Shown here piece by piece: positions 18,530-26,727 of a DNA stretch of 54,234 nucleotides (its first letter is position 1; each line of letters begins with the position of its first letter). The position numbers and the translations under genes are program-made. The DNA lies in NCBI GenBank assembly GCA_030744755.1, contig JASLPY010000002.1:131006-185239 (forward strand), in the 5' to 3' direction. Under the pieces are notes generated by a model that saw only the letters and a program-made list of their open reading frames with translations, did no database searches and had not been told where the DNA came from. The DNA is from Kiritimatiellia bacterium. Lineage in GTDB: Bacteria > Verrucomicrobiota > Kiritimatiellia > UBA8416 > JADHWI01.

Positions 18530-18557
18530 GGGTTAGGCGCTAGGTGTTAGTAGCTAG
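18530..18557 (+). repeat. Heptamer tandem array, four units
   Basis: Four consecutive 7-base units end in TAG: GGGTTAG, GCGCTAG, GTGTTAG and TAGCTAG. The same kind of unit, reverse-complemented, appears about 85 bases downstream and again at the right end of the window. Confidence 0.8.
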
Positions 18558-18615
18558 GATTCTGGGACAGCGCAAATCGACCCCACCGTTCTGAATGGGA
18601 TACGAGGCAGGCATC

Positions 18616-18698
18616 GCTACGCGGACGGCGGACCTTTCCCGCTAACGCCTAGCGCCTAGCCACTAACCACTGAGTTCTGCGCTCACAGCGCAGAACGC
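18616..18698 (+). repeat. 83-base dispersed repeat with heptamers and hairpin, copy 1
   Basis: The repeat begins GCTACGCGGACGGCGGACC. It contains four heptamers CTAACGC, CTAGCGC, CTAGCCA and CTAACCA at 18642-18669, and ends with a perfect 10-base stem and CAC loop at 18674-18696 (GTTCTGCGCT / AGCGCAGAAC). The right end of the window, 54151-54234, is its reverse complement with two substitutions and one inserted base. Confidence 0.9.
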
Positions 18699-18752
18699 CC
18701 AGACTTGATCTGGCTTGCATCAACCAACTCCTTGCCGTATAAAGGCGCCACC

Positions 18753-19211
18753 ATGGAAGACTTCCAACAGAATCATGTATCAAGAACGGTCTGGCCCTGG
18801 ATGGACGCGGATGGGAACGCGGCGGAATCGGGATCCCTGCCTCGCAGAGCGGCCGTACAGGCTGTGATCATGTGTGCAATCGCTTCCGTTCTATTCTTTT
18901 TGCTGCATCACCATGTGATGCCGGTGATCATCCTCGTGCTGGCAACAATCGTTGTTCTAAGCGCTTTTTTTGCTCCAGCGCTTTTTCATGGAATAGACAG
19001 ATTTGGGAAAGCCCTGGGGCAGGTTGTTGGCATCATCTTGACCTGGATGCTGCTGATTCCGTTCTTCTATATCTGCTTTACCGTGGGCAGACTTCTGCTC
19101 GTTGTGCTCAAGGTTGATCCCATGAGGCGAAAAGCCGAGACCGGTGAGGACACGTGTTGGGTTCAACATCCGGAGCGTCCGCCGCTGGACCGGTATGGGA
19201 AGCGGTTTTAG
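18753..19211 (+). CDS. SxtJ-family membrane protein
   Basis: The 152-residue product has two or three membrane helices (about residues 33-70 and 80-108) and a basic, Pro-containing C-terminus (DPMRRKAET, then CWVQHPERPPLDRYGKRF). Small membrane proteins of this type, named SxtJ after the saxitoxin locus, sit directly beside NodU/CmcH-type carbamoyltransferases. Here the gene lies 9 bases before one. The biochemical role is not established; a membrane partner that recruits the carbamoyltransferase is plausible. I start at ATG 18753, because the open frame upstream to 18705 enters repeat-rich DNA. Confidence 0.82.
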   Translation: MEDFQQNHVSRTVWPWMDADGNAAESGSLPRRAAVQAVIMCAIASVLFFLLHHHVMPVIILVLATIVVLSAFFAPALFHGIDRFGKALGQVVGIILTWMLLIPFFYICFTVGRLLLVVLKVDPMRRKAETGEDTCWVQHPERPPLDRYGKRF

Positions 19212-19220
19212 GTTCTGGTT

Positions 19221-21050
19221 ATGAATATCCTTGGCATAAGCGCTTACTATCATGACGCCGCCGCGGCACTCGTGCAGGATGGCAAGATTGTTGCCGCTGC
19301 GCAGGAAGAGCGGTTCTCCAGGCGTAAACACGATCCCAATCTACCGATAAATGCCATTTCCTATTGTCTGGCTGAAGGCGGTGTAGATCCCGATGGCATA
19401 GATGTCGTAACATTCTATGATAAGCCCATCACGAAGTTCGAACGCATACTCCAAACCTATTTCTCGGTGGCCCCCAAAGGATTCCGCTCCTTTGTTATGG
19501 CGCTTCCGATCTGGATGAAGGAGAAGCTATGGATTCCTTACCAGATTGAAGGTGCACTTGAAGACCACGGATTCAAGATGCCCAAGGATCTCATCTTCAC
19601 CGAGCATCACGAATCGCATGCTGCGAGCGCATTCTTCCCTTCCCCGTTTGAAAGTGCCGCCATTCTGACGCTGGATGGTGTCGGCGAATGGGCAACAAGC
19701 ACGCTGGGCCAGGGAAGCGGAAACGATCTGAACATAATCAAACAGATCCGCTTTCCCCACTCGCTGGGCCTTCTCTATTCGGCTTTCACCTATTTCACCG
19801 GTTTCAGGGTCAACTCTGGCGAGTACAAGTTGATGGGCCTGGCCCCGTACGGCGAGCCGGTATACGTCGATGCAATCAGGGATAATCTTATAGACATCAA
19901 GGCAGATGGCTCGTTCCTCTTGAACATGGAGTACTTTGCATACCTTGATGGGCTCACCATGACCAATGAGCGTTTCGACGCACTTTTCGACGGTCCTCCA
20001 CGCAAGCCGGAAACGGAGATATCGCGAAGGGAGATGGACCTGGCGCGGTCTATCCAGGTCGTAACTGAAGATATCGTTATGCTGATGGCTCACGAAGCAC
20101 GGAAGCAGACGGGGGAGAAAGACCTCTGCCTTGCCGGTGGCGTTGCCCTCAACTGTGTTGCCAACGGAAAAATTCTCCGCGATGGACCATTCGAGAACGT
20201 ATGGATACAGCCTGCCGCAGGCGACGCGGGCGGTGCCCTGGGATCAGCGCTCTTTGCGTGGCACGTCGTGAAACAGCAGCCCCGTACGGCAGACAATAAA
20301 ACCGATTCTATGCGCGGTTCATACCTGGGGCCCACGTTCTCCGACGATGAGGTTGAACAGTTCCTTTCGGCAAGAGAGTATCCGGCAAGGCGACTGTCCG
20401 GCGAAGAGCGCGCCGGGACCATCGCACAACTGCTGGATGAACAGAACGTTGTGGGCGTATGCCAGGGGCGGATGGAGTTTGGTCCGCGTGCGCTTGGGAA
20501 CCGCTCAATCTTGGGCGATCCGCGTTCAGAGAAAATGCAGTCGACACTGAACCTCAAGATAAAGCACCGTGAGTCATTCCGGCCCTTTGCTCCCTCATGT
20601 CTCGTTGAACGTGCCGGCGAGTACTTCGAACTGGATTCCCCGTCACCGTACATGCTCCTTACCGCCCAGGTGCGAGAAGAGCGATGCAGGCATGACGAAG
20701 TGCCGGACGACATTACGATGCGGGACAGGGTCAACATGGTGAGATCGGATCTTCCGGCTATCACCCATGTCGATCATTCCGCCCGGGTGCAGACCGTCGA
20801 CAGGAGCGTGAATCCAGAATACTACGACATCATAAAGGAGTTCGAAGAGCGCACAGGATACGGCGTGGTAATCAACACTTCGTTTAATGTGCGTGGTGAG
20901 CCCATAGTCTGTACGCCGGAAGATGCTTATGCCTGTTTCATGCGAACGGACATGGACTACCTGGCGGTGGGTTCGTTTCTTCTGAGCAAGAAAGACCAGC
21001 CACCGTGGGATGAGAAAAAAGACTGGGAGCAGAGTCTTGTCCTTGACTAG
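19221..21050 (+). CDS. Carbamoyltransferase (NodU/CmcH/TobZ family)
   Basis: The 609-residue protein matches the full length of the family, which transfers a carbamoyl group from carbamoyl phosphate, through a carbamoyl-adenylate, to a hydroxyl of a sugar or antibiotic. The N-terminal Kae1-like domain shows MNILGISAYYHDAAAALV, HHESHAASAFFPSPF with metal-binding His residues, and ILTLDGVGEW. LCLAGGVALNCVANGKI follows near residue 300. The C-terminal YrdC-like part has VGVCQGRMEFGPRALGNRS and FNVRGEPIVCTPEDAY. It is flanked by SxtJ- and DUF5989-type genes in the same orientation, a standard trio, and probably carbamoylates a sugar of the local polysaccharide. Confidence 0.95.
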   Translation: MNILGISAYYHDAAAALVQDGKIVAAAQEERFSRRKHDPNLPINAISYCLAEGGVDPDGIDVVTFYDKPITKFERILQTYFSVAPKGFRSFVMALPIWMKEKLWIPYQIEGALEDHGFKMPKDLIFTEHHESHAASAFFPSPFESAAILTLDGVGEWATSTLGQGSGNDLNIIKQIRFPHSLGLLYSAFTYFTGFRVNSGEYKLMGLAPYGEPVYVDAIRDNLIDIKADGSFLLNMEYFAYLDGLTMTNERFDALFDGPPRKPETEISRREMDLARSIQVVTEDIVMLMAHEARKQTGEKDLCLAGGVALNCVANGKILRDGPFENVWIQPAAGDAGGALGSALFAWHVVKQQPRTADNKTDSMRGSYLGPTFSDDEVEQFLSAREYPARRLSGEERAGTIAQLLDEQNVVGVCQGRMEFGPRALGNRSILGDPRSEKMQSTLNLKIKHRESFRPFAPSCLVERAGEYFELDSPSPYMLLTAQVREERCRHDEVPDDITMRDRVNMVRSDLPAITHVDHSARVQTVDRSVNPEYYDIIKEFEERTGYGVVINTSFNVRGEPIVCTPEDAYACFMRTDMDYLAVGSFLLSKKDQPPWDEKKDWEQSLVLD

Positions 21051-21069
21051 AAGCCTTCAAAACGGCTTC
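21050..21069 (+). terminator. Possible hairpin after the carbamoyltransferase stop
   Basis: GAAGCC at 21050-21055 pairs with GGCTTC at 21064-21069 around an 8-base loop. No T-run follows, and the downstream gene appears to belong to the same operon, so it may be an mRNA processing or attenuation structure or chance. Confidence 0.2.
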
Positions 21070-21152
21070 ATATAGGTGATGAGCGCTGTCGAGAGCAGGC
21101 AAGATCCAGCCCTGTTGACGCACCACGCTGGGCAACAAAGGGATTTAGTATT

Positions 21153-21317
21153 ATGCGGTTTCTTAAACACCTTCTGATTCTGTTAGCTGAGTTCGGTCAG
21201 TTCGCCTGGCACAATAAGGCATGGTGGATTGTGCCGATCGTACTGGTGTTTCTTCTCCTGGCCGCACTTCTGTTTATTGGCCAATCATCCGCGCCGTTCA
21301 TCTACACGTTGTTCTAG
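21153..21317 (+). CDS. DUF5989 (SxtK-like) membrane microprotein
   Basis: A 54-residue protein begins MRFLKHLLILLAEFGQFAWH, continues NKAWWIVPIVLVFLLLAALLF as one membrane helix, and ends SSAPFIYTLF. This pattern (a short amphipathic lead with FGxFxWxxKxWWLxPxxxxLLL, one helix, a small polar end) is that of the DUF5989 proteins found beside SxtJ and carbamoyltransferases. Its exact role is unknown. It lies about 100 bases after the carbamoyltransferase, with AAAGGGA before the ATG, and its stop is 11 bases from the convergent acyltransferase stop. Confidence 0.85.
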   Translation: MRFLKHLLILLAEFGQFAWHNKAWWIVPIVLVFLLLAALLFIGQSSAPFIYTLF

Positions 21318-21328
21318 AGTCGGTGCCG

Positions 21329-22276
21329 TCAGGAATGAACCAGGTTCCCTTCCTGAAACTCCTCCCAGAACATCCAGTGGTCGGGATATTTGCTGATGTA
21401 TTTCTCGAACACTTCCGTATAGCGCAAAACGATATTCTGAACGTCCTGTTTGGAGTTCTCCGTTTGAACAACTTCAACCGGTTTTTCCAGCACTGCCTTA
21501 TACGTCCAGTCCTGTTGCTGCAGACACAACAGCGGGATCAGTGCAGCACCGGTCTTGCGAGCCATTCTTGCAGGTCCCGGAGGGAATGACATTGTCTTTC
21601 CCAGGAAAGGAACCGGAAGGTAGTTAGGCCCGATACCCCTTATGCCGCCAATGCCATCGGAGGCGATGAACAGCACCTCGTTGTTCTGCAACGCCCTGTA
21701 GGCGGGCCGAAGAGAGTTGTTCAGGTGAATATGCCTGGCCTTGAACTTGCTTTCCAGGCGATTACGAATGCGGAGGTGCACGTGCTTATGTATAAAGCTA
21801 TGGTCCGGGGCAGTCGTATCCCGGTATCCGATCTGGTTCACCGCGTAGTCCATGTGGCCCAGGGCGACGAGTGGAAACTGTTTTGAGCCAAAATGCATGT
21901 GCGCCAGTATTGCACCTTTGCCCTTCTCAAGCGCTGCATCAAGGTGCTCCAGACCTTCAAACTTGATTCGCTTGTCTATGTTGCCACGGTTCAGCGTGGC
22001 AAACTTGTAGAATTCCATGTGCTCGACAAAATGCCGCTGAACGATCCGGTTCGCGATTTTCGCCGCGTCCTCTTCGATCATCTTATCCCCGTACACCGAA
22101 AGCAGATTATCAGTAATCCGGCGTATTCTTCCTTTCTCGATCCTCGCGTCACCCGCCCCTGCCAGTTTCCCCATGGTGTAGACCATGCGCCAGGGACTTA
22201 CAGTCACGCACCAGCGCAAGGGATACCACGCCACCAGCTTGGCCATATCGCGAAAGATATTGTCTTGTATGATCAT
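21329..22276 (-). CDS. LpxL/HtrB-like lysophospholipid acyltransferase, HX4D/E motif altered
   Basis: The 315-residue protein has the layout of lipid A late acyltransferases: an N-terminal membrane helix after WYPLRWCVTVSPW, the active-site region near residue 127, and a C-terminal ARMARKTGAALIPLL segment followed by FEKYISKYPDHWMFWEEF. The family moves an acyl chain from acyl-ACP to a sugar lipid at the inner membrane. The active-site sequence is HMHFGSKQF, so the acid expected five residues after the His in HX4(D/E) is Gln. Two other paralogs in the window share the HFG core and also lack the acid. It is adjacent to an FAD enzyme and convergent with the carbamoyltransferase set. Confidence 0.85.
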   Translation of the reverse strand: MIIQDNIFRDMAKLVAWYPLRWCVTVSPWRMVYTMGKLAGAGDARIEKGRIRRITDNLLSVYGDKMIEEDAAKIANRIVQRHFVEHMEFYKFATLNRGNIDKRIKFEGLEHLDAALEKGKGAILAHMHFGSKQFPLVALGHMDYAVNQIGYRDTTAPDHSFIHKHVHLRIRNRLESKFKARHIHLNNSLRPAYRALQNNEVLFIASDGIGGIRGIGPNYLPVPFLGKTMSFPPGPARMARKTGAALIPLLCLQQQDWTYKAVLEKPVEVVQTENSKQDVQNIVLRYTEVFEKYISKYPDHWMFWEEFQEGNLVHS

Positions 22277-22300
22277 ATTGGCCCGATCTGCACAGTTGTT

Positions 22301-23752
22301 TTAGAAGAAGAGCTGCCCCCATTCCGATTCACGGTCGGCAGCATGCACCTTCTCTATATCATTCTCAATGAACTGGGAAACACTACCTGCCATGTCCATT
22401 GCTTCAGCGGTCATGACGTGGTAGCGAAACAGCCCCTGTCTCCCGCAGGACACGAGGTTTCGAACGGATGAAACACCTTCCAGCAGATCCAGGCAGTCAT
22501 CCTCAACACCCTTGTGGTAGACTGGATAGGCATGAGGTATATCTACGACGAAGGAGTCTGTCACCTCACTCTCAGACCCCAACACTTCCATGTCTATAAG
22601 GTCCGAGATACACCTGGCCGCGAGCTGTTCGGCGTTCATGCTCGATGTCTCATCACCGTCATTGCAGCACACTTCAAGACACAGTGAGGTCTTGCCGCGG
22701 GGAGCCATCACATCACTCATCGATTTGGGTTCATAGACGCGTTTGAAGGCATGCTTTCTGTCCATAGAGAATATCTGTAGACAATCCATTGCCCACTCAC
22801 GGTCAACAATAAGGCATACCAGGCGAACCATTCGGTAAGTGAGCCTTGCCGCGACCTCCGACAAGTGAGGCATTGCCGGATTCAGGAGAGAGAACAGCTC
22901 AGGGAGAGGGATAGTAGATACGTACAAATCTGCCACCACTACCGTCGGCCCCTCGTCCGTTGTGACGGCGATCCCGGACACTTTCCCGTCGCTGCAATTG
23001 ACATGCGTGATCCGTGCGTTCAGAAGTTGCTGTTCAGGGGCCAGGGCCTTGCTCATTATCGAGCAGATCTGACCTGCGCCGAGGCGCGGATAGAAAGCCG
23101 TGATATCTTTTGCCACGGGGCTGTTCCATTTCGCCATGTGTTCTCTGCTCGTCTTGTGAAGTAGAAAGCGGATCTTGTTGCGGACGTTGTCCATCAGGCT
23201 GCGGCCGCTGACGTTTTCCCGCTCCCTGGCCCACATCGAGGTAATCTCGTTGGCAGGAAGGCCACAGCACTTCTCGATGTAAGGGGCATAGAACACATCG
23301 AACAGCTTTTTCCCGAAGCGCCTTGTCATCACAGACTCCAGGCTCGCGTGCTCCGAGTTCTTTCCTCGAGGCCTCAGTCGGTGATAGAGGAAATCGGCTA
23401 TGTAGAGGGCCGCTCTGAACGGACCAATCTCCCGCACCAGTTCAAGGGGACGAAGCGGGTATGACAGGCGCTTCCCGTGAGTGTACATGCAGAAGCGGCT
23501 CGTCAGTTCAATCAGGTCGTCTCCAAGAAGCCCCCTGAATTCCTCGGCATACTTGATAAAATAGAGGTGCGGACCGTAGTCAAAAAGATATGAATCACCG
23601 TTGCTCTGATACTCAAAGGTCCGGCACATGCCTCCCAACGAGTTATCCTTTTCGATAACGGTTACATTGTAGCCCGATTGGTTCAGGAGGTAGGCAAGTC
23701 TCAGCCCTGTGAACCCCCCTCCCAGGATAGCAACGGATTTCCCTGCCGCCAT
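22301..23752 (-). CDS. FAD-dependent amine oxidase / UDP-galactopyranose mutase-like protein
   Basis: The product has about 483 residues. The N-terminal dinucleotide-binding motif is KSVAILGGGFTGLRLAYLL followed by VIEKDNSLGGMCRTF, the Rossmann signature of the amine oxidase/protoporphyrinogen oxidase/UDP-galactopyranose mutase superfamily. DYGPHLYFIKYAEEF fits the substrate-domain entry of mutase-like members in glycan loci. The middle contains FYPRLGAGQICSIMSKAL, and a C-terminal CGRQGLFRYHVMTAEAMDMAGSV matches the FAD-contacting end. It may reconfigure or oxidise a nucleotide-linked or lipid-linked sugar, though the substrate is unknown. Starts at 23752 and 23758 are both possible; the first has GGGG at a better distance. 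Confidence 0.82.
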   Translation of the reverse strand: MAAGKSVAILGGGFTGLRLAYLLNQSGYNVTVIEKDNSLGGMCRTFEYQSNGDSYLFDYGPHLYFIKYAEEFRGLLGDDLIELTSRFCMYTHGKRLSYPLRPLELVREIGPFRAALYIADFLYHRLRPRGKNSEHASLESVMTRRFGKKLFDVFYAPYIEKCCGLPANEITSMWARERENVSGRSLMDNVRNKIRFLLHKTSREHMAKWNSPVAKDITAFYPRLGAGQICSIMSKALAPEQQLLNARITHVNCSDGKVSGIAVTTDEGPTVVVADLYVSTIPLPELFSLLNPAMPHLSEVAARLTYRMVRLVCLIVDREWAMDCLQIFSMDRKHAFKRVYEPKSMSDVMAPRGKTSLCLEVCCNDGDETSSMNAEQLAARCISDLIDMEVLGSESEVTDSFVVDIPHAYPVYHKGVEDDCLDLLEGVSSVRNLVSCGRQGLFRYHVMTAEAMDMAGSVSQFIENDIEKVHAADRESEWGQLFF

Positions 23753-24044
23753 AATCATGTACCCCACAGCCGAAATGTCTCAGATTCGGCTCCCGTGCAA
23801 TATTTCTGCAGCGCCAACCTGAACAGGCGACGATGCCTTGTAAGCAATTAAAGGCCTATCACGAGCCATGAAGTATATGATCCGCGCTGCGCATTCTCAA
23901 CTGCAAACTTATTGCCGGGGCGAACACGAACTCCCCAGAGCTTTAGCACTTGACGCTGACTTCTTCTTTGAGCAAGAATTCCTGCTTAGGCTGGCAACAC
24001 GTTTATCGGTGCCAAGCTGAGAGAATACACATGGGAGTGTCGCA
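23753..24044. other. Divergent intergenic region
   Basis: These 292 bases separate the minus-strand FAD enzyme gene from the plus-strand SGNH hydrolase gene and must hold both promoters if each is separately transcribed. I see no gene and no clear consensus promoter. Confidence 0.5.
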
Positions 24045-25202
24045 ATGAGCAAACGCAAGGCTGGCCGACTGAAGACATTTGCCTTCCGATCTGTTACGGT
24101 TCTCATCAGTATCTTCATCACGTTGGTGCTTGTGGAACTGTGCATTCGATTGCTCGCGCCCCAACCGAAGTACTATCAGCCACAATACCTCTACTCCGCC
24201 GACGATGAACTGGGGGTCGTGCTGACACCCGGCTTCGAAGGACGGATGCACTCGGCAGAGGGCTCAACGGCGATCCGCATAAACACCAGGGGACTTCGTG
24301 ATAGGGAACATGAAGACAGCATGCCGTTTCGCATTCTCGGATTAGGCGACTCGTTCACTTTTGGAACCATGGTCGAACTCGAGAAGACGTTTCTCGCCAT
24401 CCTGGAAACACGGCTCGCAAAGGAACACACGACGAAATCAGATGTCGTGAAAGCGGGAATCACCGGGTACGGCACGGATCAGGAATACAAGCTTCTTACA
24501 AAGCTGTTCGATCAGTACAGGCCCAACGTCGTGCTGTTGTTTTTCTACCTCAATGACGTCCTTGAAACATCGATGCCTGATTTTACGGTAGAAGATGGCT
24601 ATTGCGTTCCTCCGCAGAATATTCGACGTAAAGGCCGGAGAAGGCGACGCACCATGAAGAGGCGCCTGGCAGTCTTGATGAACTCATTGCACAGTCCGTC
24701 TTTCCTGGTAAATCGACTGTCCAATGTTCCCGCGTTCCGAAAAGCATTTTCAGGCATATTGGCTAAAGCAAGACGTGAAGATGCGAAACGACTTCAGTTG
24801 TACTGCACAGAAAACACCACGAAAACTGATGAAAAATGGGCATTGGTGGGTGATTACTTAAAGAAAATATCCGCATTCACCAGCGAGAAAGGATCAAAGC
24901 TGTTGGTTGCGTACATACCGGAGAACAGGCAGGCGGACATCGATCTGTGGGGTAAGGACATGTCACAGTTCTCTGCTGAAAAAGTCACCTACGACAGACT
25001 GCACCCCAATGCGCAACTTGCTGAGATATGTCGAAAGGAAGCCATTCCCTTTCTGGATATGACATCCGAATTCAAAACAAAAGTTGAAGGGGGAGGAGAA
25101 TTGTACTTCACTCTCGACCCGCACTTCAACAATACGGGGCACGACCTTGCGGCGCAACTCATCTACGAGAAGCTTCTCGACGAAGAGTTACTGCCGGATT
25201 AG
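24045..25202 (+). CDS. Membrane-anchored SGNH/GDSL-family hydrolase
   Basis: The 385-residue protein starts with a basic segment and one hydrophobic helix (VTVLISIFITLVLVELCI, about residues 19-36), giving an N-terminal anchor with the catalytic part outside. Block I is ILGLGDSFTFGTMV, with the nucleophile Ser in GDSF. Block III-like sequence is LLFFYLNDVLETS, and the C-terminal block V is TLDPHFNNTGHDLAAQL with the Asp and His of the triad. Such proteins act as esterases or acyltransferases on glycans. Here it may add or remove acetyl or other acyl groups of the polysaccharide. It is followed by a radical SAM gene in the same direction, 64 bases away. Confidence 0.87.
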   Translation: MSKRKAGRLKTFAFRSVTVLISIFITLVLVELCIRLLAPQPKYYQPQYLYSADDELGVVLTPGFEGRMHSAEGSTAIRINTRGLRDREHEDSMPFRILGLGDSFTFGTMVELEKTFLAILETRLAKEHTTKSDVVKAGITGYGTDQEYKLLTKLFDQYRPNVVLLFFYLNDVLETSMPDFTVEDGYCVPPQNIRRKGRRRRRTMKRRLAVLMNSLHSPSFLVNRLSNVPAFRKAFSGILAKARREDAKRLQLYCTENTTKTDEKWALVGDYLKKISAFTSEKGSKLLVAYIPENRQADIDLWGKDMSQFSAEKVTYDRLHPNAQLAEICRKEAIPFLDMTSEFKTKVEGGGELYFTLDPHFNNTGHDLAAQLIYEKLLDEELLPD

Positions 25203-25266
25203 CCATGCGATTCCCCGGCGCCATTCTCCTTGACCTTTAACTGGGACCAAATGGTATCTTCAGGCC

Positions 25267-26700
25267 ATGAAACTCACTAACACGTTACTGTGCGTTCCTT
25301 TGCCTGCTTTTCTCGAGACCCCTCCATTTATGCCTGACCTGGGACTTGGCTACATTGCTGCCGCGATGCGCCGTGACGACCTGGGGGTAAAGCTTCAGGA
25401 CTGGAACTGCAAGTATACTCCCGACGAATTCGGCGAGTTCCTGGACCGGGAGCAGTTCGGCGTCGTAGGAATGAAGGTTTTCACCGTTAACTTCAAGGGA
25501 GCCCTGCGGAGCCTGGCACTCGTCCGCGAGAGCTTGCCGGACACGGTATTGATCATAGGGGGGCCGCATCCGTCAACGGCGGACCAAAAGTTCATTTTCG
25601 ACGAGTTTCCAATGATCGACCTGGCTTTTCGCGGCGAGGCCGAAACGGCTTTCCCCCGCATCATAAGACTTCTCGAGACGATCGACGGGAAGAGGGATCG
25701 TATTTCGGAGGTTCGCGCCGAGTTGGCAAAGATTCCCGGTGTCGTGTGGCGAGACAGCGACGGATCAGCGAAATGGAGCGATCCAATTCTTGAGGACGTA
25801 GACAGCCTGGATTTTCCGGCATGGGATCTGATTCCCCCGGAGAACTATCCCTTTCCCGTACCTCGAGAGATAACCGGTGACAGGCACACTGCCGTTGCCC
25901 CTATCGTAACCTCGCGCGGATGCCCTTTTAGCTGCACCTTCTGCTGCGCCCACCTGATCAACGGGAGGCATACCAGGTATCGACGTGCCGAGAGCATTGT
26001 GGACGAGATGGAGTTGTTGAGCCGGGAATACGGGGCTTCCTATTTCACGTTCGTCGACAGTTCGTTCATGTTAAACCGAAAGCATCTCCGATCTGTGTGC
26101 GAGGAGCTCTCACGCCGGAAGCTTCCCATACTCTGGGAATGCATTTACGAGGTACAGCAGGACGATCCTGACCAGGATGACTTGGATGAAACTTTGCAGC
26201 TCATGTACGGGGCAGGTTGCCGGAAGATGATAGTCTCAGTAGAAACGGCTTCGCCACGTATTGTAAAGCGGGTGGGGAAAGATTTCTCGGTTGAAAACAT
26301 TAGGGCCGTGCACAAGAAGATTAGAGAACACGGCATAATCACGCATGGATTCTTCATGTTCGGGTTTCCCGGAGAAACTGTTAGGGACTTAAAGGCAACA
26401 GCAGCGTTTGCGCTGCGGGAACCGTTTAATGATGTATCCTTTTCAGTCTGCATCCCCCTTCCCGGGACCGAGATATACAGGGAACTTCAGGAGAAGCATG
26501 GCTTTGACCGGATTGACTGGAACTCCTACAACGTGACTTGTCCCCCATACAGAGTTGCGGAGATCTCGCCAGGACTTTTCTTTCGTCTTGCAACCATGGC
26601 CAATGGCACTGCAGTTCTGAAGAACCGAAACATGCCGCTGCGCCGGCGGGGTCTGATGGCCGCGCGTCACTTTTTCAGCGCTCTGACAGGTCGCGGCTGA
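25267..26700 (+). CDS. B12-binding radical SAM protein
   Basis: The 477-residue protein has an N-terminal cobalamin-binding Rossmann-like domain. It opens with TPPFMPDLGLGYIAAAMRRDD, continues VVGMKVFTVNFKGALRSLALV and ends LIIGGPHPSTADQKFIFDEFPMIDLAFRGEAETAF. The radical SAM domain has the cluster motif CPFSCTFC (C219, C223, C226), then RYRRAESIVDEMELL and TFVDSSFMLNRKHL. The usual DxHxxG cobalamin motif is not seen, as in many class B methylases. Such enzymes methylate unactivated carbon or phosphorus, or rearrange lipids and sugars. The substrate is unknown. It stands apart from the paralogs at 34053, 35604 and 50247, whose N-termini begin with a shared pattern. Confidence 0.88.
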   Translation: MKLTNTLLCVPLPAFLETPPFMPDLGLGYIAAAMRRDDLGVKLQDWNCKYTPDEFGEFLDREQFGVVGMKVFTVNFKGALRSLALVRESLPDTVLIIGGPHPSTADQKFIFDEFPMIDLAFRGEAETAFPRIIRLLETIDGKRDRISEVRAELAKIPGVVWRDSDGSAKWSDPILEDVDSLDFPAWDLIPPENYPFPVPREITGDRHTAVAPIVTSRGCPFSCTFCCAHLINGRHTRYRRAESIVDEMELLSREYGASYFTFVDSSFMLNRKHLRSVCEELSRRKLPILWECIYEVQQDDPDQDDLDETLQLMYGAGCRKMIVSVETASPRIVKRVGKDFSVENIRAVHKKIREHGIITHGFFMFGFPGETVRDLKATAAFALREPFNDVSFSVCIPLPGTEIYRELQEKHGFDRIDWNSYNVTCPPYRVAEISPGLFFRLATMANGTAVLKNRNMPLRRRGLMAARHFFSALTGRG

Positions 26701-26727
26701 CGGGAATCGTTGGTGCCCGGTTCAGTC

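Larger units (their letters stand above)
18433..18752. other. Non-coding, repeat-rich gap
   Basis: This 320-base stretch between the carboxypeptidase and the SxtJ-like gene contains no convincing gene. It holds a forward heptamer array (18530-18557), an inverted heptamer array inside an 83-base repeat (18616-18698), and a perfect hairpin. AACGGTGG near 18491 and CCACCGTT near 18575-18585 form another inverted pair, so the entire gap may be one structured repeat element. Confidence 0.7.

Noticed and set aside
18433..18752. CRISPR array, because of the regular repeats
   Set aside because: Units are 7 bases with no unique spacers, and no cas gene is nearby.
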